Positions 46,751 to 55,924 of a stretch of DNA of 64,000 nucleotides are shown one piece after another. The DNA comes from an uncultured Dysgonomonas sp. Lineage in GTDB: Bacteria; Bacteroidota; Bacteroidia; Bacteroidales; Dysgonomonadaceae. A program made the position numbers and the translations under genes. Every line of letters starts with the position of its first letter. Position 1 is the stretch's first letter. The stretch spans positions 1-64,000 of the forward strand of contig CALYPL010000009.1 of NCBI GenBank assembly GCA_945273835.1, read 5' to 3'. The notes beneath the pieces were generated by a model. The model did not search any database, was not told where the DNA came from, and saw only the letters and a program-made list of their open reading frames with translations.

Positions 46751-47632
46751 TTACTTTCTAAATAATTCTAAATGAGAGTCCGGCAATTTAGGCATAGCTC
46801 CGTGTTGCTGGCAAACATATGCCGATACTTCGACTGCTAACCGATGGGCGTCTTCGATGCGTTCGCCGTGCATATAGGCTGCAACAAATGCGGCGGTGAA
46901 AGAATCTCCTGCTCCGACTGTGTCTGCCACATGCACTTTAGGAGTGGGCAGAGAAGAAGTTTGTCGTGGTGTGAAAACAAAACTTCCTTCAGTACCCTTA
47001 GTCAGGATGATTATATCTAATTTGTACTCATTAAGCAATCGTTTACAGATGTCTTGTTCTTCGCCCGACCAACCATACAGATCAGCGACCACTAATATTT
47101 CTTCATCATTTATTTTCAGCATATTCGCTAATTTGAGCGATTCGTGTATCAGTTCCTTGCTGTAAAAATTCTGACGAAGATTAATGTCGAATATTTTCAG
47201 ACTGTCTTTGGGCATCGCCTCAAGGTATTTTCTGATGGTGGTTCTTGAAACATCATTGCGCTGCGCCAACGAGCCGAAACAGGCTGTGCGCGTATTTTTA
47301 GCCAGATTCTCGGTACGTTCTGTGAAAGGTATATTATCCCAAGCCACGTTTTCTAAAATCTTGTAATGAGGGATACCATCTTTTTCAAGGGTGACTTGTA
47401 CCGTACCTGTTGGGTAAGCTGTTTTGTCAATCAGATAATTCAATCCTTTTTGTTCGAGATTCTCAAGTATCTCTTTGCCTAAAAGATCGTCTCCGATAGC
47501 ACTTACCGCATAACCGTTAAAACCGAATTGTGACACGTGGTAAGCGAAGTTAGCAGGTGCTCCGCCCAATACTTTTCTTTCGGGGAATATGTCCCATAGG
47601 ATTTCTCCCAGTCCAACTACAATGTCTGTCAT
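46751..47632 (-). CDS. Fructokinase (PfkB family)
   Basis: A 293-residue sugar kinase. The N-terminal GGAPANFAYHVSQFG substrate lid and the C-terminal DTVGAGDSFTAAF with the catalytic Asp define the PfkB family. LARNLRQNFYS-type text (FDINLRQNFYSKE) matches fructokinases. In this context it phosphorylates fructose released from fructan. It starts two bases after the MFS gene stop, so the two are coupled and share the operator upstream of the MFS gene. The B. thetaiotaomicron counterpart is BT1757. Confidence 0.92.
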   Translation of the reverse strand: MTDIVVGLGEILWDIFPERKVLGGAPANFAYHVSQFGFNGYAVSAIGDDLLGKEILENLEQKGLNYLIDKTAYPTGTVQVTLEKDGIPHYKILENVAWDNIPFTERTENLAKNTRTACFGSLAQRNDVSRTTIRKYLEAMPKDSLKIFDINLRQNFYSKELIHESLKLANMLKINDEEILVVADLYGWSGEEQDICKRLLNEYKLDIIILTKGTEGSFVFTPRQTSSLPTPKVHVADTVGAGDSFTAAFVAAYMHGERIEDAHRLAVEVSAYVCQQHGAMPKLPDSHLELFRK

Positions 47633-47634
47633 GT

Positions 47635-48789
47635 TTATTTATCTGTTTTAAGTTTTGATGTCAATATAAGTAGATACAAAATGCAAATTGATATTATGAT
47701 CAACGCTCCGGCCTGCGATTTGAGGGCATCAGACATAAGTCCCATTAATAGCGGGAATATCGCACCTCCGAATATACCCATCATCATCAGCCCCGATACC
47801 TCATTTCGTTTATCGGGCATATAAAGCATGGCTTGTGAGAGTATGATCGGGAAAATATTAGAATTACCGAATCCGATGAGTGCCATGCAAATATATATTG
47901 GCAATAATCCGTTAAATATAAACAATCCTACGACAGAAAGGATCATCAGAGCGACACTTATTCCGAAAAATTTCTTTGGTGAAAATCGGGTTAGTACAAA
48001 AGTTCCTGTAAGACACCCTGCTAAGCGGAAGAAGAAATATACGCTTGTTGCTATGACTGCGTCGTCTACACTCATGCCTAAACGCTCTGATAAAATTTTA
48101 GGAGCGGTAACGTTTATGCCTACATCTATACCTACGTGACACATTATACCGAGGAAGGATAGTAAAATGACTTTATTACCCAACAAGGCAAAGCATTGTC
48201 CGATGGTGGTTCTTTTATTCAGTTCTTGCGACTCTTTGATGGATGTAATTCCTAATAATATGATAGACACAACGGCGACAACCATAAATATCGGAAACAA
48301 TATTTTCCAGTTATTGAATTGCATTGCACCCCATCTCGCAATGAACGGTGCTGAAAAGGAGGCTATTGCTTTCACAAATTGACCTAATGTCAGCGAGCTT
48401 GCTAACTTATGGCCTGATACTACATCTGAAAGAAGCGGATTGAGTGATACTTGCATTAATGTATTACCAATGCCCAAGAGTGAGAAGGATATAAGCATGG
48501 TTGTGAATGAATACCCCAATACCGGTAACAAGAGCGACAGAACGGTGATTACTAAACTTAATAATACGGTTTTTCGGCGACCAATTTTGTTCATCAACAT
48601 TCCTGTTGGCACCGAAAATATAAGAAACCATAGAAATACCATTGATGGAAATAGGTTTGCCATGGTATCCGATAGTCCGAGATCTGCTTTGACGTAGTTT
48701 GTAGCTGTTCCTACAAGGTCTACAAATCCCATAACGAAAAATCCCAACATAATAGGGACAAGTAAACTGAGCGTTTTTTGTTGCTTCAT
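47635..48789 (-). CDS. MFS sugar importer, predicted fructose transporter
   Basis: A 384-residue inner-membrane protein with about 12 membrane helices and the FucP/GlcP-like architecture. MNKIGRRKTVLLSL is the cytoplasmic loop 2-3 motif of the major facilitator superfamily. Its position between fructokinase and GH32 matches BT1758. Fructose as substrate is inferred from context. The inverted-repeat site at 48885-48914 lies 96 bases upstream of the ATG. Confidence 0.9.
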   Translation of the reverse strand: MKQQKTLSLLVPIMLGFFVMGFVDLVGTATNYVKADLGLSDTMANLFPSMVFLWFLIFSVPTGMLMNKIGRRKTVLLSLVITVLSLLLPVLGYSFTTMLISFSLLGIGNTLMQVSLNPLLSDVVSGHKLASSLTLGQFVKAIASFSAPFIARWGAMQFNNWKILFPIFMVVAVVSIILLGITSIKESQELNKRTTIGQCFALLGNKVILLSFLGIMCHVGIDVGINVTAPKILSERLGMSVDDAVIATSVYFFFRLAGCLTGTFVLTRFSPKKFFGISVALMILSVVGLFIFNGLLPIYICMALIGFGNSNIFPIILSQAMLYMPDKRNEVSGLMMMGIFGGAIFPLLMGLMSDALKSQAGALIIISICILYLLILTSKLKTDK

Positions 48790-48834
48790 GATTATTTGAT
48801 TTTTGTTAGATCATATTGTTGTAATTCCACGTTG

Positions 48835-48842
48835 CAAAGCTC
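48835..48842 (-). promoter_or_regulatory. Weak -7-like element of the MFS-fructokinase operon
   Basis: The minus strand reads GAGCTTTG, keeping only the TTTG half of the consensus. It lies exactly 50 bp from the inverted-repeat site, as does the matching element at susC; a weak core suits an activator-dependent promoter. Confidence 0.45.
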
Positions 48843-48884
48843 CTGATAAATTTATTTTGGGAATATAATATTTGGTTCAAATGT

Positions 48885-48914
48885 ATGTAAAAATGATGCA
48901 CATATTTTTTACAT
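48885..48914. promoter_or_regulatory. Candidate operator of the fructan regulator, MFS copy
   Basis: The plus strand starts ATGTAAAAATGATGCA and ends TTTTTTACAT. The arms form an inverted repeat matching at 9 of 10 positions with a 10-bp spacer. The first 16 bases are identical to the site upstream of susC at 59173. No other copy with both arms was noticed in the window. Confidence 0.65.
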
Positions 48915-48949
48915 CCTGATTTATGGTGTTGAAATACAGTTAATAATAA

Positions 48950-48988
48950 AACAAGCCTTTTCCGGTCTCGGAAAAGACTCGTTTTGTT
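48950..48988 (-). terminator. Intrinsic terminator at the end of the susC operon
   Basis: CTTTTCCG pairs with CGGAAAAG around GAGAC, with flanking AAACGAG/CTTGTTT arms extending the stem. On the minus strand TATTATT follows. It lies about 20 bases past the stop of the GH32 gene at 49008. Confidence 0.8.
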
Positions 48989-49007
48989 ATCTATATTTAT
49001 TAGATAT

Positions 49008-51218
49008 CTATTGTTTTAATCTATATACTCTGAAGTTTTCAATATTAATTGTTCCGCCGTCAACATTAAAATCGATGCTATTATACGGTTCGGTAGGGAA
49101 CATGGTATTTGTCTGAACCAGTTCTCCATTATTTATAAATATTTCAGATGATGCTTTATCAATCAGCAAACGAATTTTATACGTTTCTTTTGGTACAAGA
49201 GGTGCATTAATTGAGTGTGAGGCGAAATTATTGGAAAAATCTACAAGACCGCTCTTGGAGCGATCTACGATAAATTGCCCTTTCTCTGTATCGAAAACAA
49301 AATTCAGAGATTCTCCTTTACGATTGTAGAGTTTGAAACCGAAATTTCGTGTCGAAGTGTTTCTGATAGTCATTTCAATTTCGTAAGCACCATTGTTATT
49401 ATCCAATAATTTATCGGTTGTATATTTGGTCTTTACCTCGAAGTTGTTGATTGAAACTGAATCTGTACGTAGTTTATCAATTTCTTTCACAGGATAATTA
49501 GCAACTATCAGATGCTTTCCATTATCGGCTAATTTTATATCACGAGGAACGGTCATTGCATTACGGAAGTTAAGTGTAGGTACCTGATTGGTATAACTCC
49601 AATTACTCATCCAACCAATGAATATGTGACGTTTATCGGGAGTATTTTCCCATGTCACACCCGCATAATTATCGCATCCGTAATCAATCCAAAGTGGGTA
49701 GGGTAGATCGTCAGGTATAAATTTCTTTCCGTCGAATGAGCCTATGAAATACTGGGTGGCGCTTCCTCCGTTAGGACCTCCGGGGTTAATGCTGACAAAC
49801 AATACCCATTTTGTTTTTCCCTGATAAGTCAGAGGAATTAAATCAGGACATTCCCATACTCCGCCATGATCGCCTATACCATCTCCGAACTCACTAAGCC
49901 GTGTCCATTCTTTCAGATTTTTCGAGCTGTAAAATGTTATTGTCTGGGTGGTTGCCAAAGACATTATCCATTGGTTGGAGGCATTGTGCCAAAATACCTT
50001 CGGATCACGGAAATCCGCATAATTTGCATCAGTCAGCACAGGATTATTTTCGTATTTGGTAAACGTGCGTCCATTATCAAGACTATAAGCTATACATTGT
50101 GACTGAATTTTTCCGGCTGAAGTATATATGGCTATCATCGCGTCTTTTCCGAATCCTGCTGTATTATTTTTATCTATAACGGCACTTCCCGAAAACATGG
50201 TTCCTAACGAGTCGGGTTCGAGAGCGAAAGGCAAATGTTCCCATTTAATAAAATCTTTAGTTACAGCATGCCCCCAGTGCATGTTGCCCCACATCGAACC
50301 ATAAGGATTGTGCTGAAAATAGAGATGATATTCTCCATTGTGATAAACCATGCCGTTGGGGTCGTTTGTCCAACCATAATAAGGCGAGAAATGGTAGTCG
50401 GGACGATATTTCTCATTATAGTCGAAATCGAAAGTATCGGACTGATTAATTAAAGAAAACCCTATATCAGTTTTTTTTACAAGGTCAAATAATAAGGTTA
50501 TTTGTTGTCCTTTGTAAGGTTCAACGTTGATAGGAACCCAGTAATCAGTTTTAGTCTGTGCTATGCGTATTTCGAGCAATGGACTTATATTCTTTCCATC
50601 TTGTTGTAAATGAACTTTGGTAACAGGGCCTTTATCTTCGATAGGTATAAGCAAATATTTTTTGTCTATTTTGTAAGACTGTTTATAGTTAACCATAATG
50701 TTGCTTTTGTCCGTATTACTCATAACTATCTGATCTACCAGAATGTGCCCCCATTCGCCGCGCTGATTATCAACTATTTTTATAACAGCCTTTTTGCCTT
50801 TATAGTTCTTCACATCCCACGATAATTGATGCAAGGCTTCGCTTTCAACAATCGGACGAGAAATGAACACGTTCTGTCCCTCAACTTCGAGCGACATATA
50901 AACATCAGAACTTATTCCCCCACCGATCAGGAAATTTATAAAATCACGTTCAATCGTGAATGGTGATGAGGTCAGCGTTCCCCGAGAATCGTCTCCTCCA
51001 TGAAAACTGTCGGCGAACGACTTACCCTCGTATCCGATGATTTCCTGCTGTCCCGGTTCGGGCTTATCATTGGGCATCGTTCCGAAAGCATCACCCTCAA
51101 CCGTCCATTTACTAAATGAGCCCGACTCAAAATCATCAATAATTTTGTCTGATGATGAACAGCTTACCAAAGTAATCATGGCAAAACTGATGAATGATAT
51201 ACAAAAATGCTTGTTCAT
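49008..51218 (-). CDS. GH32 exo-fructanase with N-terminal accessory domains
   Basis: A 736-residue lipoprotein (lipobox LVSC, Cys20). An N-terminal beta module (about 27-170, DDFESGSFSKWTVEGDAFG) and a DUF4980-like spacer (about 180-265) precede the GH32 five-blade propeller. Catalytic motifs are WTNDPNG (nucleophile Asp286), FRDPKVFW (Asp405) and WECPDL (acid/base Glu456). A C-terminal beta-sandwich completes the fold. The classical WTNDPNG start fits exo-acting levanases and inulinases that release fructose. It is the last gene of the susC operon, matching BT1759 in position. Confidence 0.93.
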   Translation of the reverse strand: MNKHFCISFISFAMITLVSCSSSDKIIDDFESGSFSKWTVEGDAFGTMPNDKPEPGQQEIIGYEGKSFADSFHGGDDSRGTLTSSPFTIERDFINFLIGGGISSDVYMSLEVEGQNVFISRPIVESEALHQLSWDVKNYKGKKAVIKIVDNQRGEWGHILVDQIVMSNTDKSNIMVNYKQSYKIDKKYLLIPIEDKGPVTKVHLQQDGKNISPLLEIRIAQTKTDYWVPINVEPYKGQQITLLFDLVKKTDIGFSLINQSDTFDFDYNEKYRPDYHFSPYYGWTNDPNGMVYHNGEYHLYFQHNPYGSMWGNMHWGHAVTKDFIKWEHLPFALEPDSLGTMFSGSAVIDKNNTAGFGKDAMIAIYTSAGKIQSQCIAYSLDNGRTFTKYENNPVLTDANYADFRDPKVFWHNASNQWIMSLATTQTITFYSSKNLKEWTRLSEFGDGIGDHGGVWECPDLIPLTYQGKTKWVLFVSINPGGPNGGSATQYFIGSFDGKKFIPDDLPYPLWIDYGCDNYAGVTWENTPDKRHIFIGWMSNWSYTNQVPTLNFRNAMTVPRDIKLADNGKHLIVANYPVKEIDKLRTDSVSINNFEVKTKYTTDKLLDNNNGAYEIEMTIRNTSTRNFGFKLYNRKGESLNFVFDTEKGQFIVDRSKSGLVDFSNNFASHSINAPLVPKETYKIRLLIDKASSEIFINNGELVQTNTMFPTEPYNSIDFNVDGGTINIENFRVYRLKQ

Positions 51219-51230
51219 AGGATAATAGTT

Positions 51231-52757
51231 TTACAGATATATATTTAAATTCGTAAAATCAACATCTCCGTTATTAGAAAAAATAGCCCAGGCATTCTGG
51301 TTCATCCGATAGATACGGTTTGTAAATGCAATCTGATTATTGATATAGATAACACAGACCGAATTTTCAATAATAAGTTTAACATCGTATTGAGCCGATA
51401 AGGGCAACGAAACTTTAGTTCGGTTAACGATATTGGTTTTATTCAGAATGCGGTTGAATTGAAGCTCTTGTTTAGCTAAATTGAAAGTGATCGTATACGT
51501 CTCTTCACGATTACCTCCCGAATTGAATTCAAAGCCAAAAGCTGCAGATGATCGGGGTTTGATACTTGCGCTTATTTTGCTGATTCCTTTTTCAAGGCGA
51601 TCAAAAATGACAATATCCTGTTTATCTCCAGTACCGGATAGTGTATAAGAGGCTGCTTGTTGCTTATCGGGACTAATTACTCTGGGCTGCTGAGGGTTTA
51701 TAAATCTGTCATCAATGCTTTGAGGGATTGAAACGTTTAATGTTCCATCCTGATTCTGAATTAATTTGTGTACAATAAGCGAACCTCCCCAATTAAAATT
51801 AGTGTCATCCTGATTCTGTTCACGAGTAGGGCACCATGCAAACACATAACGGTCAGTTCCGTCCGATGCAGTCTTACCACCATAGAATGCCTTACCGTCA
51901 AGGTTGCTCCGATTTGGAACTATCCATTCTGAAGAACCTGAATGGCGGTAACGGTAATGTACCATACGATCATTGTCGTTAATGTCGGAGTAAAGAAGAT
52001 ATTGATAATCGCCCATTGTAAATACATCGGGACATTCGAGAATGAACGTGTTAGTATCGTCATATATAGGCTCTTCAAGTTGCCAGTTATATAAATCGTT
52101 GGATGCAAAACGTGCGATGACGGCTCGCCACGAACCTTTATAATCGGCACGAGTGGCAATCAGCATCTTAAACTTACCATCTTCTTTTATGATAATCGGA
52201 TCGCGAAACTCGTTACGGTCATACCCACTCGGAGCCATCAGCACAAAGTCTGGTTCTTTAGTCCAATTTTTGAGATCGGAGGATGTAGCCATCAGAATGC
52301 GTTCACGAGGATTGTCGTAATCATTCCCTAAATCTCCATTATGTGCAGTATAAAATGCGTAATACCTGCCATTGTGTTCTATGACCGATCCTGTTCCTAA
52401 AGCCTTTTCGGGGCTATCTTTATATCCGCATGAAATCATTTCGCCCTCATCCACATAGTTCAAGAAATCAGATGTTGTAGCGCAAAACCAAGGATGGAAA
52501 GTATCAGGTGCGGGACGTGTATCCTGTAAATAGAAAATATGAAATTTTCCGTTTTTATAAAACGGCATAGGATCGCCCACCCATCCATGATTGGGTTTGT
52601 AGAACATGTTGTAAACCTGATATTGGTCTTGTACAAAATAAGGGGCAGACGTTTTGAGATTTACGCCGGGTTCGTTACACTCGTAGTTGAAATCGTTACT
52701 GCACGATAGGGTTATCGCGGCTAACAACAAACTGAATACAGCAAATTTTCCTTTCAT
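51231..52757 (-). CDS. GH32 lipoprotein, predicted surface endo-levanase
   Basis: A 508-residue lipoprotein (lipobox LSC, Cys19). The first GH32 motif is the variant HGWVGDPMPFYKNG with nucleophile Asp62. RDP lies at 185-187 and ECPDVF has the acid/base Glu241. The WVGDPMP variant and the position beside the SusD-side genes match BT1760, the surface endo-levanase of B. thetaiotaomicron. On that basis levan (beta-2,6 fructan) is the likely polymer. The C-terminal sandwich ends with YRMNQNAWAIFSNNGDVDFTNLNIYL. The gap to the next GH32 gene is 12 bases. Confidence 0.9.
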   Translation of the reverse strand: MKGKFAVFSLLLAAITLSCSNDFNYECNEPGVNLKTSAPYFVQDQYQVYNMFYKPNHGWVGDPMPFYKNGKFHIFYLQDTRPAPDTFHPWFCATTSDFLNYVDEGEMISCGYKDSPEKALGTGSVIEHNGRYYAFYTAHNGDLGNDYDNPRERILMATSSDLKNWTKEPDFVLMAPSGYDRNEFRDPIIIKEDGKFKMLIATRADYKGSWRAVIARFASNDLYNWQLEEPIYDDTNTFILECPDVFTMGDYQYLLYSDINDNDRMVHYRYRHSGSSEWIVPNRSNLDGKAFYGGKTASDGTDRYVFAWCPTREQNQDDTNFNWGGSLIVHKLIQNQDGTLNVSIPQSIDDRFINPQQPRVISPDKQQAASYTLSGTGDKQDIVIFDRLEKGISKISASIKPRSSAAFGFEFNSGGNREETYTITFNLAKQELQFNRILNKTNIVNRTKVSLPLSAQYDVKLIIENSVCVIYINNQIAFTNRIYRMNQNAWAIFSNNGDVDFTNLNIYL

Positions 52758-52809
52758 GATATGATTTATGTTTTGCCAGATGACGGTTACTCCATACTAA
52801 GGCAGGTTA

Positions 52810-54204
52810 TTAATGCTTTGTCAGATAATAAAATATATTGGTGGTAAGTTGTTCCAGATTATCTTTTAGACTATTAGTGCCAACCACCGACCAGTCGTAA
52901 GCCTCGCTGCCAATGCAAACAACTCTTCCGTAATTACTATTTCGAGGCGGGTATTCAAACATCACCGAACGGCTTTTGGCATCGTCATCCCAATGGAAAC
53001 TGGCCAAACTTTTCGCTCCGCTGTCGTGACTCCAGCCTTCTATATTATTTTTATATTCCGACCAGTCTTCAGCGAAGTTCCAGATGGCATTGTGTCCTTT
53101 AACTTTTATTCCTCGGCTGAGCAGATATACCTTGTTTTTTACCCCTAAAGGTGTTTTCAGTCCTTTAAATATCGGGTGTGATTCCTGACCGGCAAAGCAT
53201 AATCCCCAATTTTCGCTTAGCTCAACACCATTGGCAGCATTGCTTTCACCCCATTCATTATTCACGGCTTTTCCGTCGTTAGGGATACCCAAAATCGCAG
53301 CGTATTTTACAGCCCATGATGAGAAAAAGAAAGCCCCGCCTTGTTTGTAATAATTTTTCAGTTTTGAGACAACGCCTCCATCCATAGCCGCATCGGGCAA
53401 TGTGCGGATATTTCCGTCAGTATGCCACCACATGGCAGCGAAATGAGCCGGATCAATACTTCCGTTTTTAATTTTCTCAAACGATACGTATTCGACATTC
53501 GGGAAATTATCGGAAAACCATTCATAAGCAGCCTTTTCGTCAGGGTTTTCGATGCTCGAAGCATCATTATATACTCCCAGATAAGCGAATGATGGCGATT
53601 CAATAGCTGTGACTTTATAAATAAATTTTTGTCCGTGATAATTTACCGTATATTCAACAGGATTGGTAAAGTCAACAGGCTCTCCCGGTTCGGGAGTAAC
53701 GCTCGCACCTTTAGTATATGTGAAAGATGGAATAAGTTTTTTTGCATCAGCTGATTGAGGATAAAAGAATGTGACTGTCAACGCATCATTATCAATAATT
53801 CCTTTGAATTTACCGAACCCGAATGTCTCAAATTTTCCGGATATGTAATCTGTTGATACATAATAGTCAGTATACAGATTACCATTTGTAACTCTGTATA
53901 CGGTTTCTTTGGACAGGTCAACTGTTGTTCCGCTTTCGGGCATGATCTTTGCTCCTTCCGAAACATTTATTTCAGGTGTCAGCTTTGTATTGTCTGTGCC
54001 TTTGGGAAGCATGATGATGATGCGTTCTTTACCATCCTCATGTTGAAAAATAACATCTCCCTGATTCGCGATTTTGAAAGAGGTAATTTTAGTTTCACCC
54101 GATATATCTAAATTTTTGTGATCATCATCATTACATCTGATAAAGCTAAAACTTATGATGATAGCAAAAACGAGTGTCGTGCAGAAATATATAGATTGTT
54201 TCAT
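52810..54204 (-). CDS. Surface glycan-binding lipoprotein (DUF4960-type, BT1761-like)
   Basis: A 464-residue lipoprotein (Cys24 in FIRC, then Asn-Asp-Asp-Asp). The N-terminal half holds two Ig-like DUF5018-type modules, each ending in a near-repeat: ESGTTVDLSKETVYRVT and EPGEPVDFTNPVEYTV. The C-terminal half (about 225-464) matches the DUF4960 domain of fructan loci and has a glutamine-amidotransferase-like feel (GGAFFFSSWAVKYAAILGI, GRVVCIGSEAYDWSVVG). No catalytic triad is evident. Its position next to SusD fits a surface fructan-binding role. Confidence 0.82.
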   Translation of the reverse strand: MKQSIYFCTTLVFAIIISFSFIRCNDDDHKNLDISGETKITSFKIANQGDVIFQHEDGKERIIIMLPKGTDNTKLTPEINVSEGAKIMPESGTTVDLSKETVYRVTNGNLYTDYYVSTDYISGKFETFGFGKFKGIIDNDALTVTFFYPQSADAKKLIPSFTYTKGASVTPEPGEPVDFTNPVEYTVNYHGQKFIYKVTAIESPSFAYLGVYNDASSIENPDEKAAYEWFSDNFPNVEYVSFEKIKNGSIDPAHFAAMWWHTDGNIRTLPDAAMDGGVVSKLKNYYKQGGAFFFSSWAVKYAAILGIPNDGKAVNNEWGESNAANGVELSENWGLCFAGQESHPIFKGLKTPLGVKNKVYLLSRGIKVKGHNAIWNFAEDWSEYKNNIEGWSHDSGAKSLASFHWDDDAKSRSVMFEYPPRNSNYGRVVCIGSEAYDWSVVGTNSLKDNLEQLTTNIFYYLTKH

Positions 54205-54233
54205 CGTCGTTTATTTAATTATGGAATTTTGAA

Positions 54234-55904
54234 TTACCATCCCGGATTTTGTTTGTATCTGTTACCGCTAAAGCTGATCTGATTGCTTGGTATCGGGATG
54301 TATTCGTTCTTGTTTTTGGTAAAATTGGCGTTTTTATAGTAATCCCTTCTTGGCGATTCTTCCTTATAGAATGTGTTCAGAACGCTATCGGCTTCGCCCC
54401 AACGTACCAGATCAAAAAAACGAGAACCTTCCATCGCCATTTCAAGCCGTCTTTCCCACCGCAGAGCCTGACGGGCATATGACTGAGTCCATCCCTGAGA
54501 GCTATATGTGGATATGTTTATTCGTTGCGCGTAGGTAATTAAGCCTGTGCTTTTACGCGCACGTTCACGTATTTCATTGATAATCGGTAATGCCTGATCT
54601 TGCATGCCCAATTCGATTAATGCTTCTGCCCTGAACAGCATAACATCGGCATAACGCAGCACAATACGATTCTTGGTATTTGCATAGAATGGCGACATGG
54701 TGACAAAACAATCGCACGATGGGGTTACGTTTTCTTTCAATGATGCAAAATAGCCGTAAACATTCGGATTTCGGTTCCATGAATTTTTATAGATAAGTGT
54801 TTCATCGTATTTGAATGGAAATCCATCCATGGCTACCGTATGGAACAATCGTGGATCGGCGTTGTCAGTCATTGGGTTATAATTGTTTTGATTATAAGAT
54901 TTAAACATCGGCAATCCGTTGTTGGTTTTGAATGCGTTCACTAAATTTTGACTTGGTTTGTGAAAATCGCAACAGCCGAGTCCCTGAGGTAAAGAAAGAA
55001 CATCGCTGAAATTGAGACGTCCGAATTTTGTACCGTCGTCTTTCGAGAATTGTATTGAGAAGATTGCTTCTTTACCGTTCTCGTAAGGACCTGGTAAAAA
55101 ATTGAATGCAAAATCGGGTTCTAATCCGTATGATGAGTTCATTGCGACTTGTGTATAAACAAGCACTTTTTTCAGATCAGCATCATCTATTCCTGTCACA
55201 TTATTTCGTTCGTCTTGTCGGTATGCTTTATATAAGTATGTTTTTGCCAGATATGCAGCTGCGGCGATTTTGTTGGCACGACCGACCGATGGTTGTTTTT
55301 CGGGCAAAAGTTCATAGGCTTTTGTGAAATCGTTTACTATCCATGCCCATTGTTCATCGTTGGGTAATGTGTTAGGTACACTGTCGTAATCATCGACCGG
55401 CAAATCTTCATTCACAAACGGTATGTGACCAAATACTGTTTTCATTATGAAATAGAAATGTCCTCTCAGAAAGTAGACTTCACCCATTCGTACATCTTTG
55501 TCTGCATAGTCGTCTGTGCTGAGTTTTTTGAGAACGCTAAGGGCTGTATTGCAGCGTGATATTGCTTTATAGCATTGAAACCAGAAACGGTCTGCCTCTC
55601 CGAAATTGGGTTGTGTATCCGTATTTATTTCGTAATAATGGAAAGCTGAAATATCGTTTATATCGCTTCCTCCTTTGTAGGCATCGTCTGAACGTACATT
55701 GCCGTATGCCCAAAGGCTGAATGGTGTGTCGTAATGGTCGTTGCCGAGTGCGGAATATGCGGCGGTTACAAGAGAGTTTGCTTGATCGGCTTTCTTTATT
55801 TCTTTCTCGTCCTTAAATCCCTGAGGGTCTTCATCCAGAAAATTACAGCTTACTGCTAATAGCAGAATTGATAATATAATGGCTGTATATGTTAGTTTTT
55901 TCAT
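54234..55904 (-). CDS. SusD/RagB family fructan-binding lipoprotein
   Basis: A 556-residue lipoprotein (lipobox AVSC, Cys20). It has the SusD N-terminal pattern LDEDPQGFKDE and the TPR-like helices AKTYLYKAYR and VMLFRAEALIELGMQDQALPIINEIRERA. The C-terminal RWERRLEMAMEGSRFFDLVRWGEAD and YIPIPSNQIS motifs are diagnostic. It forms a lid on the SusC barrel and captures fructan oligosaccharides at the cell surface. The gap to susC is 20 bases. Confidence 0.96.
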   Translation of the reverse strand: MKKLTYTAIILSILLLAVSCNFLDEDPQGFKDEKEIKKADQANSLVTAAYSALGNDHYDTPFSLWAYGNVRSDDAYKGGSDINDISAFHYYEINTDTQPNFGEADRFWFQCYKAISRCNTALSVLKKLSTDDYADKDVRMGEVYFLRGHFYFIMKTVFGHIPFVNEDLPVDDYDSVPNTLPNDEQWAWIVNDFTKAYELLPEKQPSVGRANKIAAAAYLAKTYLYKAYRQDERNNVTGIDDADLKKVLVYTQVAMNSSYGLEPDFAFNFLPGPYENGKEAIFSIQFSKDDGTKFGRLNFSDVLSLPQGLGCCDFHKPSQNLVNAFKTNNGLPMFKSYNQNNYNPMTDNADPRLFHTVAMDGFPFKYDETLIYKNSWNRNPNVYGYFASLKENVTPSCDCFVTMSPFYANTKNRIVLRYADVMLFRAEALIELGMQDQALPIINEIRERARKSTGLITYAQRINISTYSSQGWTQSYARQALRWERRLEMAMEGSRFFDLVRWGEADSVLNTFYKEESPRRDYYKNANFTKNKNEYIPIPSNQISFSGNRYKQNPGW

Positions 55905-55924
55905 TATTGTATTGATTTTAATTG

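Noticed and set aside
52810-54204. Amidotransferase activity of the DUF4960 protein
   Set aside because: The C-terminal half looks somewhat like a class I amidotransferase fold, but I see no Cys-His-Glu triad and the context fits glycan binding.
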